64,000 nucleotides of DNA, taken from assembly GCA_023375785.1 (NCBI GenBank), contig SZWC01000034.1:393323-457322 (forward strand), read 5' to 3'. A model generated the notes under the pieces. It did no database searches. It worked only from the letters and a program-made list of their open reading frames with translations, and was not told where the DNA came from. Origin of the DNA: Penium margaritaceum. Taxonomy: Eukaryota > Streptophyta > Zygnematophyceae > Desmidiales > Peniaceae. This document shows positions 48,001 to 60,200 of the stretch, piece by piece. Position numbers and translations under genes: made by a program. Position 1 is the stretch's first letter, and every line of letters begins with the position of its first letter.

Positions 48001-49010
48001 AGGAGATGATGCTGATGTGGATGATGGATGAAAGGCAGCGCGAAGGATGCTGATAATGAGGAGGAGGCGATGCGGAGGCGGTGCGGATGATACTGATGAT
48101 GAAGGGGCAGAGACGAGGTGGAAGTGGGCGGCTGATGAGGCTGAGGAGACTGCAGCGAGGAGGAGGAGGGATGATGGAAGCAGATGAAGATGAAGGCCGG
48201 AGGCTGATGATGATGGAGGAGACGAGAGACAGGGAGCGACGCGAGCGGAGAGGGAGAGGATGAGATGCGGCGCGGTAGGTGAAGGCGACACAACCACTTC
48301 TTCTCGCGTTCAGGAGAGTGACGGCTTGTTCCCCAGTTGGCTCGGAAGTAGGAGCAGGATGACTGGTGGTGACCGATATCCTGTCAACTGAAAGAAGTTG
48401 GCTGCGACAGAGGAAGTCAGGCAGCGGGCAGGGACACTAGATTGCCGATGCCAGGAGAGTGACGGCTTGTTCCCTTGTTGGCTTGGAAATGGGAGCAGGA
48501 AGGCTGGTGGTGTCCGATATCCTGGCAGCAGTAACTTTGGCTGCAGCTGCTGACAAGGCGAGGAGGTGATGCGAGAAGGTGGCTCGAGACGACAGATGCG
48601 GGCAAGATGAGGATGACAGCGAGGAAGGGGCAGATGAAGCTGATGAGGCAAGAAGAAAGGGAGGGAGATGCTGGCAGAGGCAGATGTGATGAGGAGCAGC
48701 GGATGGCACAGAGAAGGAAGCTTCTCGGTAGTTGACGGCAGGCGGCGACTCAGGAGTCACTTGCAGATGATATAGGCAACACGTCACCGATTGTTAGCCA
48801 CAGGCGCGGAAATGGGCGCAGGGCCTTCTTAGGACGACAAGGCGTATCTTCAGCATAGAGAACTTGTCAGGCAGGACTGCTGATGTCAGCTGCTAATGAA
48901 GCGGTGAGGCACGATGTGATGGCGGCGGCTGCAGGAGAATGTAGGTCGAAGCAATGGAGGAAGGATGACAGCAGAGCGATGACGCATTTACGGGACTCCA
49001 GGAGATGTTG
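48001..49010 (-). other. Leader of the nested element
   Basis: Non-coding, purine-rich on the plus strand (GATGATGG-type low complexity, 48010-48260). Two copies of a 141-bp repeat with CCGATATCCTG lie at 48370 and 48511. No gene recognised. Confidence 0.5.
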
Positions 49011-49028
49011 CCTGAAGCTTTGATACCA
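49011..49028 (-). other. Primer-binding site of the nested element
   Basis: On the minus strand TGGTATCAAAGCTTCAGG directly follows the 5' LTR; it differs at one base in the first 12 from the common copia TGGTATCAGAGC (initiator tRNA-Met 3' end). Confidence 0.8.
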
Positions 49029-49642
49029 TGTTAGAAGAATGCAAGCACGAGAACACCATGGCAGAAGCAGGCAGAAACAGTAGAACACACAAGCATACGT
49101 CAGCGGAGTGACGCAAGCGGGAGCGGTCCGAGGAGTTAGTCGTGAGAGCAGGTAGAGGCTGAGAAGCGAGGTAAGCGAGGTAGACAGGTTGATTTGAGAG
49201 AGAGTGCAGACGAGAGGAGTGATGATTGGTGAGGTATGGGAGCTAAGCGAAGGAGCGAGAGTGACGGAGCGAAGCGTCGAGAGGTGGCGAAGACAGGAAG
49301 TGCGAGGGATGAGCAGAGCGAAGACACTACGGCAAAGCCGCGGAACCAAAGGGGAACAGGATGTGCAGAACTGTTTTGGTTTAACTAGGAGGGAATGAAC
49401 ATCCTCCTTATATCAGGATAGAACAGGACAAAGCATATGCAACGGCTTCTTGTGCACTAGCCAGACGTGCTTACGGCCGAGCAGCTTATTAGGGGATGCC
49501 TCGGTAGAATGGCCGTTGATAGGTCGAGGACCGTTAACGGCTAGTCGGAGGTGATGACCGAGGTGGTTCCAAGCCGGAGCTGAACCGTTATTGAGATTTT
49601 TACTTCGAGAGACTAGTGCTCTGTCAGATTCATGTTCCAACA
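49029..49642 (-). repeat. 5' LTR of the nested element
   Basis: 614 bp, TGTTGG...TAACA on the minus strand. Pairs with 45907-46522. Confidence 0.88.
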
Positions 49643-49857
49643 AGACCTTCTTCACGCATGCCGCAGCCCCATGCCTCCGCCAGCCACTGAACCACCAAGA
49701 ATGCAAAACTGTCAAGTGGTGGCCTCGACTTGCATTCGGCTGGTCAGTGACTGCTATAAGGACACGTCCCATGGACCATACTCACGCCCAAAAGATGTTC
49801 TTGCGGACCCAAGGAGCAGACGAGCCTTACAAAAAGCGAGTCAGAAATAAGGGAGGG
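49643..49857 (+). other. 3' internal end of the outer element
   Basis: Resumes the outer element after AGACC. Ends in a purine tract AATAAGGGAGGG (49846-49857) directly before the 3' LTR TG, the expected polypurine tract. No gene recognised. Confidence 0.65.
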
Positions 49858-50079
49858 TGTCGGATTTATGTGTTCTCTGACTTCGTTTCTGGCGTCGATT
49901 TCTTCTCCTCATGTCTACCTTGGAGCCCCGGCGCCTCGCCTCTCTCGAGGCTCTACGACTGACTTCTTAGAGCTGCACTCACCTCCTGCTTCCGTCACTT
50001 CGCTACCAATCTCGTGCATGCTCCATTGCTTCTGCTTGCTTCTACTCTTGCTGTTCCCACTCGTTGCATTCCTCTGACA
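49858..50079 (+). repeat. 3' LTR of the outer element
   Basis: 222 bp, TGTCGGATTTATG to CTCTGACA. Matches both ends of the longer 5' LTR. Confidence 0.8.
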
Positions 50080-53000
50080 AGTTGGCATGTCCCACTGACT
50101 ATGACCACAATGTTTACCAAGTGACTTCTACTTCTACGAATCGTAACACGAGTCAGCCACAGTCAGAGTGCCCAATCACAGTGCAGATGTACTAGGCATG
50201 ATCTTGTAGGTGCAAACAAGGTAGAATACTGGTGGCTCGGTCTGGCTATCGAGTGCAATGCCTTGACAAAGTTGGCATGTGCCACTGACCATGATCACAA
50301 AGTTTACCAAGTACCTTTAACGGCTATGAATCATAACACGTGTCAGCCACAGTCAGAGTGTCCAATCACAGTGCACATCTAATATGCATGATCTTGCAGG
50401 TAGAAACAAGGTAAAAAACCGGTGGCTTGGCACGGCTATTGTGCGCCATGCCTTGACAAAGTTGGCATGTGCCACTTACCATGACCACAAAGTTTACCAA
50501 GTGACATTAACTTCTACGAATCGTAACACAAGTCAGCCACTGTCAGAGTGTCCAATCGTAGTGCAGATATATTGGGCATGACCCTGCAGGTATAAACAAG
50601 GTAGAATACTGGTGGCAAGGTGTGGCTATTGTGCGTAGTGCCTTGACAAAGTTGGCATGTGCCACTGACCATGACCACAAATGTATCCAAGTGACATTTA
50701 CTTCTATTGATCAGAACACGAGTCAGCCACGATCAGAGTGTCAAACACAGTGCAGATGTACTAGGCATGATCTTGCAGGTATAAACAAGGTAGAATATTG
50801 GTGGCTCGGTGTGGCTATTGTGCGCAATGCCTTGACAAAGTTGGCATGTGCCACTGACCATGACCACAAAGTTTACCAAGTTCCTTAAACGGATATAAAT
50901 CACAACTCGAGTCAGCCACGGTCAGAGTGTCAAAATAGAGTGTAGATATACTGGGCATGACCTTGCCGGTATAGACAAGGTAGAATACTAGTGGCTCCAT
51001 GTGGCTGTTGTGCACAATGCCTTGACAAAGTTGGCATGTGCCACTGACCATGACCACAAATGTATTTAATTAGCTTTTACTTCTTTTGATCATAACACGA
51101 GTCAGCCATGGTCAGAGTGTCCAATCACAGTGCACATGTACTGGGCATGATCTAGCAGGTGCAAAAATGGTAGAATACTGGTGGCCCGGTGTGGCTATTG
51201 TGCGCAATGCCTTGACAAAGTTGGCATGTGTCACTGACCATGACCACAAAGTTTACCATGTGACTCTAACTTCTACGAATCATAACACGAGTCAGCCACG
51301 GTCAGAGTATCCAATCACAGTGCATATATACTAGGCATGACCATGGAGGTATATACGGGGTATAATACTGGTGGTTCGGTGTGGCTATTATGCGCAATGC
51401 GCTGACAAAGTTTACATGTGCCACTGACCATGACCACAAATGTATCAACGTAACTTTTACTTCTATTGATCATAACACGAGTCAGCCACGGTCAGAGTTT
51501 CCGTTCACAGTGCTGATATACTAGACATGATCTTGCAGGTACAAACAAGGTAGAATACTGGTGGCTTGGTGTGGCGATTGTGCGCAATGTCTTGACAAAT
51601 GTTGGCATGTACCACTGACCATGACCACAAAGCTTACCAAGTGACTTTAACTTCTACGAATCATAACACGAGTCAGCCACGAGCAGAGTACGCAATCACA
51701 GTGCAAATCTAATATGCATGACATTGCAGGTATAAACAGGGTAAAAAACAGTTGGCTTGGCACGGCTATTGTGCGCAATGCCTTGACAAAGTTGGCATGT
51801 GCCACTAACTATGACCACAAAGTTTACCAAGTACATTAAACGGCTATGAATAATACAACGAGTCAGCCACGGTAAGAGTGTCCAATCACAGTACAGATAT
51901 ACTGGGCATGACCTTCCAGGTATAAACAAGGTAGAATACTGGTGGCTCGGCGTGGCTATTGTGCGCAGTGCCTTGACAAAGTTGGCATGTGCCACTGACC
52001 ATGACTACAAATGTATCCAAGTGACTTTTTCTTCTATTCATTATAACACGAGGCAGCAACGGTCAGAGTGTCCAGTCACAGTGCAAATGCACTAGGCATG
52101 ACCTTGCAGGTACAAACAAGGTAGAATACTGGTGACTAGGTGTGGTTGTTGTGTGTAATGCCTTGAAAAAGTTGGCATGTGCCACTGATCATGATCACAA
52201 GGTTCACAGAGTGACTTTAACTTCTACAAATCGTAACACGAGTCAGCCATGGTCAAAGTGCCCAGTCACAGTTCAGATGTACTAGGCATGACGTTTTAGG
52301 TTTAAAAGGGTAAAAAACCGGTGTCTTGACACAGATATTGTGCGCAATGCCTTGACAATGTTGGCATGTGCCACTGACCATGACCACAAAGTTTACCAAG
52401 TACCTAAAATGTTTATGAATCATAACACGTGTCAGCCACGGTCAGAGTGTCCAATCACAGTGCACATATACTGGGCATGACCTTGTAGGTATAAACAAGG
52501 TAGAATACTCATGGCTCGGTGTGGCTATTGTGCGCAATGCCTTGACAAATTTGGCATGTGCCACTGACCATGACCACAAATGTATCCATATGACTTTTAC
52601 TTCTATTGATCATAACACGAGTCAGCCACGGTCAGAGTGTCCAATCAGAGTGCAGATGTACTAGGCATGAGCTTGCAGGTTCAAACAAGGTAGAATACTG
52701 GTGGCTCGGTGTGGCTACTGTACGCAATGCCATGAAAAAGTTGGCATGTGCCACTGACCATGACCAAAAATGTATCCAAGTGACTTTTTCTTCTATTGAT
52801 CAAAACACAAGTCAGTCGAGGTCATAGTGACCAATCACAGTGCTGATGTACTAGGCATGATCTTGCAGGTGCAAACAAGGTATAATACTGGTAGCTCGGT
52901 GTGGCTGTTATGCGCAATGCCTTGACAAAGTTGGCATGTGCCACTGACCATGACCACAAATGTATCAAAGTTACTTTTACTTCTATTGGTCATAACACAA

Positions 53001-56000
53001 GTCAGCCACGGTCCGAATGTCCAATCACACTGCAGATATACTGGGCATGATCTTGCGCTTATAAACAAGGTAGAATACTGGTAGCTCGGTGTGGCTATCG
53101 TGCGCAATGCCTTGACAAAGCTCGCATGTGCCACTGACAATGACCACAAATGTTTCCGGGTGACTTTTACTTCTATTGAGCATAACACGAGTCAGCCACT
53201 GTCAGAGTGTCCAATCACAGTGCACATGTACTAGGCATGATCTTGCAGGTTCAAGAAAGGTAGAATACTGGTGGCTCGGTGTGGCTATTGTGTGCAATGC
53301 CTTGACAAAGCTTGCATGTGCCAATGACCATTACCACAAAGTTTACCAAGTGACTTTAACTTCTACGAATCGTAACACGAGTCAGCCACGGTTAAAGTGC
53401 CCAATCACAGTGCACATCTAATATGCATGGCCTTACAAGTATAAACAAGGTAAAAAACCGGTGGCTTGGCACGGCTATTGTGCGCAATGCCTTGACAAAG
53501 TTGGCATGTGCCACTGACCATGACCACAAAAATTACCAAGTACCTTAAACGGCTATGAATCATAACACAAGTCAGCCACGGTCAGAGTTTCCAATCACAA
53601 TGCATATATACCAGGCATGATCTTGCAGGTGTAAACAAGGTACAAGACTCGTGGCTCGGTGTGGCGATTGTGCGCAATGCCTTGACAAAGTTGGCATGTG
53701 CCACTTACCATGACCACAAAGTTTACCAGGTGACTTTAACTCCTACGAATCATAACACGAGTCAGCCACGGTCAGAGTGTCCAATCACAGTGCATATATA
53801 CTAAGCATGACCTTGCAAGTAAAAACAAGGTAGAATACTGGTGGCCCGGTGTGGCTATTGTGCGCAATGCCTTGAAAAAGTTCGCATGTGCCACTGACCA
53901 TGACCACAAATGTATCCAAGTGACATTTACTTCTATTGGTCATAACAGCAGCTAGCCACGGTCAGAGTGTCCAATCACAGTGCAGATGTACTAGGCATGA
54001 TCTTGCAAGTGCAAAAAGGGTATAGTACTGGTGGCTCGGTGTGGCTATTGTGCGCAATGCCCTGACATATCTGGCATGTGCCACTGACAATGACCACAAA
54101 TGTATCCAAGTGACTTTTACTTCTATTGATCATACCACAAGCCAGCCACGGTCAGAGTGTCCAATCAAAGTGCAGATATACTGAGCATGACCTTGCAGGT
54201 ATAAAGAAGGTAGAATACTGGTGGCTTGGTGTGGCTATTGTGTGCAATGCCTTGACAAAGTTTGCATGTGCCACTGACCATGACCACAAATGTATGCAAG
54301 TGACTTTTACTTCTATTGATCATAACACGAGTCAGCCACGGTTAGAGTGTCCAATCTCAGTGTAGATGGACTAGGCATGATCTTACAGGTTCAAACAAGG
54401 TCAAATGCTGGTGGCTCAGTGTGGCTATTGTGCGAAATGCCTTGACAAAGTCGGCAAGTACCACTGACCATGACCACAAAGTTTACCAAGTGACTTTAAC
54501 TTCTACGAATCGTAACTAGAGTCAGCCACGGTCAGAGTGCCCAATCACAGTGCACATCTAATAAGCATGATATTTAAGGTATAAACAAGGTAAAAAACCG
54601 GTGACTTGGCACGGCTACCGTGCGCAATGCCTTGACAAAGTTGGCATGTGCCACTGACCATGACCACAAAGTTTACCAAGTACCTTAAACGGCTATGAAT
54701 CATAACACGTGTCAGCCACGGTCAGAGTGTCAAATGATAGTGCTGATATACTAGGCATGATCGTTCTGGTGTAAACAAGGCACAATACTGGTGGCTCGGT
54801 GTGGCTATTGTGCGCAATACCTTGACAAAGTTAGCATGTGCCACTGACCATGACCACAAAGTTTACCAAGTACCTTAAACGGCTATGAATTGTAACACGA
54901 GTCAGCCACAATCAGAGTGTCCAGTCACAGTGCACATATACTGGGCATGACCTTGCAGGTATAAACAAGGTAGAATACTGGTGGCCCGGTGTGGCTATTG
55001 TGCACAATGCTTTGACAAAGTTGGCATGTGCCACTGACCATGACCACAAATGTATCCAAGTGACTTTTACTTCTCGTGATCATAAAACAAGTCAGCCACA
55101 GTCAGAGTGTCCAATCACAGTGTAGATGTACTAGGCATGATCTTGCAAGTACACACAAGGTAGAACACTGGTGGCTCGGTGTGGCTATTGTGTGCAATGC
55201 CTTGGCAAACTTGGCATGTGCCACTGACCATGACCACAAAGTTTACCAAGTACCTTAAGCGGCTATGAATCAGAACACAAGTCAGCCACAGGAAGAGTGT
55301 TCAATCACAGTGCAGATATACTGGGCATGACCTTACAGGTATAAACAAGGTAGAATACTGGTTACTTGGTGTGGCTATTGTGTGCAATGCCCTTACAAAG
55401 TTGGCATGTGCCACTGACCATGACCACAAATGTATCCAAGTGACTTTTACTTCTATTGATTATAACACGAGTCAGCCACGGTCAGAGTGTCCAATCACAG
55501 TGCAGATGTAGTACGCATGATCTTGCAGGTGCAAACAAGGTAGAATACTGGTGGCTCTGCGTAGCTATTGTGCGCAATGCCTTGACAAAGTTGGCATGTG
55601 CCAATGTCCATGACCAGAAGATTACCAAGTACCTTAAACGGCTATGAATCATAGCACGAGTCAGCCACAGTCAGAGTGTCCAATCACAGTGCAGATGTAC
55701 TAGGCATGATCTTGCAGGTTCAAGCAAGGTAGACTACTGGTTGCTCATTGTGGCTATTGTGCGCAATGCCTTGGCAAAGGTGGCACGTGCCACTGACCAT
55801 GACCACAAACGTATCCAAGTGACTTCTACTTCTTTTGATCATAACACAAGTCAGCCACGGTTAGAGTGTCCAAACAAAGTGCATATATACTAGGCATGAT
55901 ATTACAGATATGGACAAGGTTAAAAACGGTGTCTTGGCATGGCTATTGTGCGCAATGCCTTGACAAAGTTGGCATGTGCCACTGACCATGACCACAAAGT

Positions 56001-56799
56001 TTATCAAGTACCTTCAACGGCTATGAATCACAACACGAGTCAGCCACAGTCAGAGTGTCCAATCAAAGTGCACATATACTGTGCATGACCTTACACGTAT
56101 AAACATGGTAGAATACTGGTGGCTCCGTGTGGCTATTGTGCGCAATGCCTTGACAAAGTTGGCATGTGCCAGTGACCATAACCACAAATGTATCCAAGTG
56201 ACTTTTACTTATATTAATAATGCAACGAGTCAGCCACGGTCAGAGTGTCCAATCACAATGCAAATGTACTAGGCATGATCTTGCAGGTGCAAACAAGGTA
56301 GAATACTGGTGGCTCGGTGTGGCTATTGTGCGCAATGCCTTGACAAAGTTGGCATGTGCCACTGGCCATGACCACAAAGTTTACCAAGAGAGTTTAACTA
56401 TTACGAATTGTAACACAAGTCAGCCATGGTCAAAGTGCCCAATCACAGCGTACATCTAATATGCATGATCTTGCAGGAATAAAAAAGGTAAAAAACCAGT
56501 GGCTTGGCATGGCTTTTGTGCGCAATGCCTTGACAAAGTTGGCATGTGACACTGACCATGACCATAAAGCTTACCAAGTACCTTAAACGACTATGAATCA
56601 TAACACGAGTCAGCCACGATCAGAGTGTCCAATGACAGTACAGATATACTGGGCATGATCTTGCAAGTGCAAACAAGGTAGAATACTGGTGGCTCGGTGT
56701 GGCTATTGTGCGCAATCCTTTGACAAAGTTGGCAAGTGCCACTGACCATGACCACAAATTTATTCAAGTGACTTATACTTCTATTGATTGTAACACGAG
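50080..56799. repeat. Satellite array 3, 190-bp monomer, about 35 copies
   Basis: In-phase continuation of array 2 after the LTR element. Monomer types often cycle in the fixed order GTAAAAAACCGG-type, then GTATCCAAGTGAC-type, then GTGACTTTAACTTCTACG-type (570-bp trimer). The marker TCTAATATGC recurs at multiples of 190 (53416; its variant TCTAATAAGC at 54556, 1140 bp later). Confidence 0.95.
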
Positions 56800-57249
56800 T
56801 AAGGCTACACACCGGTACGGAACCGCGGTTCTGAGAATGGAACCGGAACCGCGGTTCCGGTTCCAGCTCGGAACCGGAACCGCGGTTCCGGTTCCGGAAC
56901 TGCGGTTCCTCATGGAACCGCGGTTCCAGTCACGGTTCCACAGAAGTTCCTCTCATATGCAAGGAACATGAAGCATAATCGGCTACCACTATCATGTNAG
57001 TCCTTCAACACTCCTCAATTGTACGTGGGTAATTGATTGGAGTACTCACATGGCCTCAAAGGGTGCCACATCAGAGAAAATAGCCTAAAACCTCCCCCCT
57101 CCCCACACATTATCTCCTCCATATACCTGGGCTTTGGAACCGCGGTTCCTGGACGGTTCCAGAATCTCGGAACCGGAACCGCGGTTCCGGTTCCGGAACC
57201 GGAACCGCGGTTCCGGAACCACGGTTCCTGGAACCTGTGTGCACCCTTA
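56800..57249. mobile_element. hAT-like non-autonomous element with palindromic ends
   Basis: 450 bp between perfect 8-bp target duplications AACACGAG (56792-56799 and 57250-57257). Removing it restores the satellite monomer. The terminal inverted repeat is TAAGGCTACACAC at the left and the complement of GTGTGCACCCTTA at the right (two mismatches in 13). An 8-bp duplication and TA(A/G)GG ends point to the hAT superfamily. Subterminal regions on both sides are built from the 14-bp palindrome GGAACCGCGGTTCC and variants, about four at the left and four at the right. There is no transposase. A single n at 56998 means the middle may be incomplete. Confidence 0.75.
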
Positions 57250-60200
57250 AACACGAGTCAGCCACGGTCAGAATGTCCACTCTCAGTGGAGATGTACTAG
57301 GCATGATCTTGCAGGTGCAAACAACGTATCATACTGGTGGCGCGATGTGGCTATTGTGCGCAATGCCTTGACAATGTTGGCATGTGCCACTGACCATGAC
57401 CACAAATAACACGAGTCAGCCACGGTCAGAGTACCCAGCCACAGCGCACATCTAACATGCATGACCTTGCAGGTCTAAACAAGGTAGAAAACCGGTGTCT
57501 TGGCACGGCTATTGTGCGCAATGCCTTGACAAAAATGGCATGTGCCACTGACCATCATCACAAAATTAACCAAGTACCTTAAACGGCTATGAATCCTAAC
57601 ACGAGTTAGCCACGGTCAAAGTGTCCAATCACAGTAGAGATATACTGGGCATGACCTTACAGGTATAAACAGGGTAAAAAACCGGTGTCTTGGCACGGCT
57701 ATTGTGCGCAATGCCTTGACAAAATTGGCATGTGCCACTGACCATGACCACAAACTTTACCAAGTGACTTTAACTTCTACAAATCGTAACACGAGTCAGC
57801 CACAGTCATAGTGCCCAATCACAGTTTAGATGTACTAGGCATGACCTTGCAGGTATAAACAAGGTAAAAAACCGGTGGCTTGGCACGTATATTGTGCGCA
57901 ATGCCTTTACAAAGTTGGCATGTGCCACTGACCATGACCACAAAGTTTACCAAGTACCTTAAACGGCTATGAATCATAGCACAAGTCAGCCACGGTCAGA
58001 GTGTCCAATCACAGTGCAGATATACTCGGCATGACCTTCCAGGCATAAACAAGGTAGAATACTGGTGGCTCGGTGTGGCTATTACCCGCAATGCCTTGAC
58101 AAAGTTGGCATGTGCCACAGACCATGGACACACATGTCTTCAAGTGACTTTAACTTCTACGAATTGTAACACGAGTCAGCCACAATCACAGTGCACATCT
58201 ACTATGCATGACCTTGCAGGTATAAACAAGGAAAAAAACGGTCTCTTGGCACGGATATTGTGGGCAATGCCTTGAAAATGTTGGCATGTGCCAATTTAAC
58301 TTATACGAATCATAACACTAGTCAGCCACAGTCAGAGTGCCCAATCACAGTTCAGATGTATTAGGCATGTCCTTGCAGGTATAAACAAGGTCAGAAAATG
58401 GTGGCTTGGCACGGCTACTATGCGCAATGCCTTGACAAAGTTGGCATGTACCACCCACGATGACCACAAAGTTTACCAAGTACCTTAACTGGCTATGAAT
58501 CGTATCACGAGTCAGCCACGGTCAGAATGCCCAATCACAGTGCAGATATACCGGGCATGACCTTGCAGAAACAAACAGGGTAGAATACTGGTGGCTCGGT
58601 GTGACTATTGTGCGCAATGCCTTCACAAAGTTGGCATGTGCCAGTGACCATGACCACAAATGTATCCAAGTGACTTTTACTTCCACTGATCATAACACAA
58701 GTCAGCCACTGTCAGAGTGTCCAATCACAATGCAGATGTACTAGGCATGATATTGCAGGTGCAAACAAGGTAGAATACTGGTGGCTCCGTGTGGCTATTG
58801 TGCGCAATGCCTTGACAAAGTTGGCATGTGCCACTGACCATGACCACATAGTTTACCAAGTGACTTTAATTTCTACGAATTGTAACACGAGTCAGCCACG
58901 GTCAGAGTGCCCAATGACATTGCACATATAATATGCATGACCTTGCAGGTATAAACAAGGTAAAAAACCGGTGGCTTGGCCCTGCTATTGTATGCCATGC
59001 CTTGACAAAAATGGCATGTGCCACTGACCATGACCACAAAGTTAACCAAGTACCTTAAACGGCTATGAATCATAACACGAGTCAGCCACGGTCAGAGTGT
59101 CCAATCACAGTGCAGATACACTGGGCATGACCTTGCAGGTATAAACAAGGTAGAATACTGGTGGCTCGTTGTGGCTATTGTGTGCAATGCCTTGACAAAG
59201 TTGGCATGTGCCACTGACCATGACCACAACGTTTATGACGTGACTTTAACTTCTACAAATCGTAACACGAGTCAGCCACGATCAGAGTGCCCAATCACAG
59301 TGCACATCTAATATGCATGACCGTAGAAGTATAAACAAGGTTAAAATCTGGTGGCTTGGCACAGCTATTTTGCGCAATGCGTTGACAATGTTGGCATGTG
59401 CCACCGACCATGACCACAAAGTTTACCAAGTACCTTAAACGGCTATGAATCATAACACGAGTAAGCCACGGTAAGAGTGTTAAATCACAGTGCAGATGTA
59501 CTATGCATGATCTTGCAGGTACAAACAAGGAAGAATTCTTGTGGCTCGGTGTGGCTATTGTGCGCAATGCCTTGACAAAGTTGGCATGTGCCACTGACCA
59601 TGACCACAATGTCTACCAAGAGATTTTTACGTATACGAATCGTAACACGAGTCAGCCATAGTCAGAGTACCCAATCACAGTTCAGATGTACTAGGCATGA
59701 CCTTGCAGGTATAAACAAGGTCAAAAACCTGTGGCTTGGCACGACGACTGTGCGCAATGCCTTGACAAAGTTGGCATGTGCCACTGACAATGACCACAAA
59801 GTCTACCAAGTACCTTAAACGGCTATGAATCTTAACACGAGTCAGCCACGGTCAGAGTGTCCAATCACAGTACAGATATACTGGGCATAAAGTTGCAAGT
59901 ACAAACAAGGTAGAATATAGGTGGCTCAGTGTGACTATTGTGGGCAATGCCTTAAATAAGTTGGCATGTGCCACTAACCATGACCAGAAATAGATCCAAG
60001 TGACTTTTACGTCTAGTGATCATAACACAAGTCAACCACGGTCATAGTGTCCAATCACAGTGTACATGTACTAGGCATGATCTTGCAGGTGCAAACAAGG
60101 AAAAATACTGTTGGCTCGATGTGGCTATTGGGCGCAATGCCTTGACACTGTTGGCATGTGCCACTGACCATGACCACATTGTTTACCAAGTGACTTTAAC

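Larger units (their letters stand above)
45907..49642 (-). mobile_element. Nested gag-only LTR retrotransposon (opposite strand)
   Basis: LTRs at 45907-46522 and 49029-49642, minus orientation (TGTTGGAACATG... to ...TTCTAACA / TTCTGGCA), target duplication AGACC on both sides (45902-45906, 49643-49647). PBS at 49011-49028, leader with a 140-bp tandem repeat, then one gag-like region and no pol, 3736 bp in all. Non-autonomous, presumably mobilised by a copia pol in trans. The LTR pair differs at a clear minority of sites (roughly 5% by eye), so it looks older than the copia insertion beside it. It shares leader repeats and LTR blocks with the outer element. Confidence 0.88.
36970..50079 (+). 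mobile_element. Outer LTR retrotransposon inserted in satellite, with two nested elements
   Basis: LTR ends TGTCAG...TGACA at 36970 and 50079, flanked by the 5-bp target duplication AGTTG (36965-36969 and 50080-50084). Removing the element restores a normal monomer (GACAAAGTTGGCATG). The first bases after the 5' LTR, TGGTATGAGAGC, match a tRNA-Met-type primer-binding site, and a purine tract precedes the 3' LTR. The two LTRs differ in length (589 and 222 bp). Without its two nested insertions it is about 3.3 kb and carries no pol domain, so it is a non-autonomous element. It shares leader repeats and LTR parts with the nested element at 45907-49642. The priming site and length suggest a copia-dependent family. 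Confidence 0.85.

Noticed and set aside
47283-48293. Long open frame upstream of the nested gag
   Set aside because: Low-complexity His/Pro/Ser-rich translation of the 140-bp leader repeats with several overlapping open frames; treated as non-coding leader.
56800-57249. Mutator-like or PIF/Harbinger element
   Set aside because: The duplication resolves cleanly as 8 bp with TAAGG...CCTTA ends; 9-11 bp (Mutator) or 3 bp TWA (Harbinger) fits the flanks less well.
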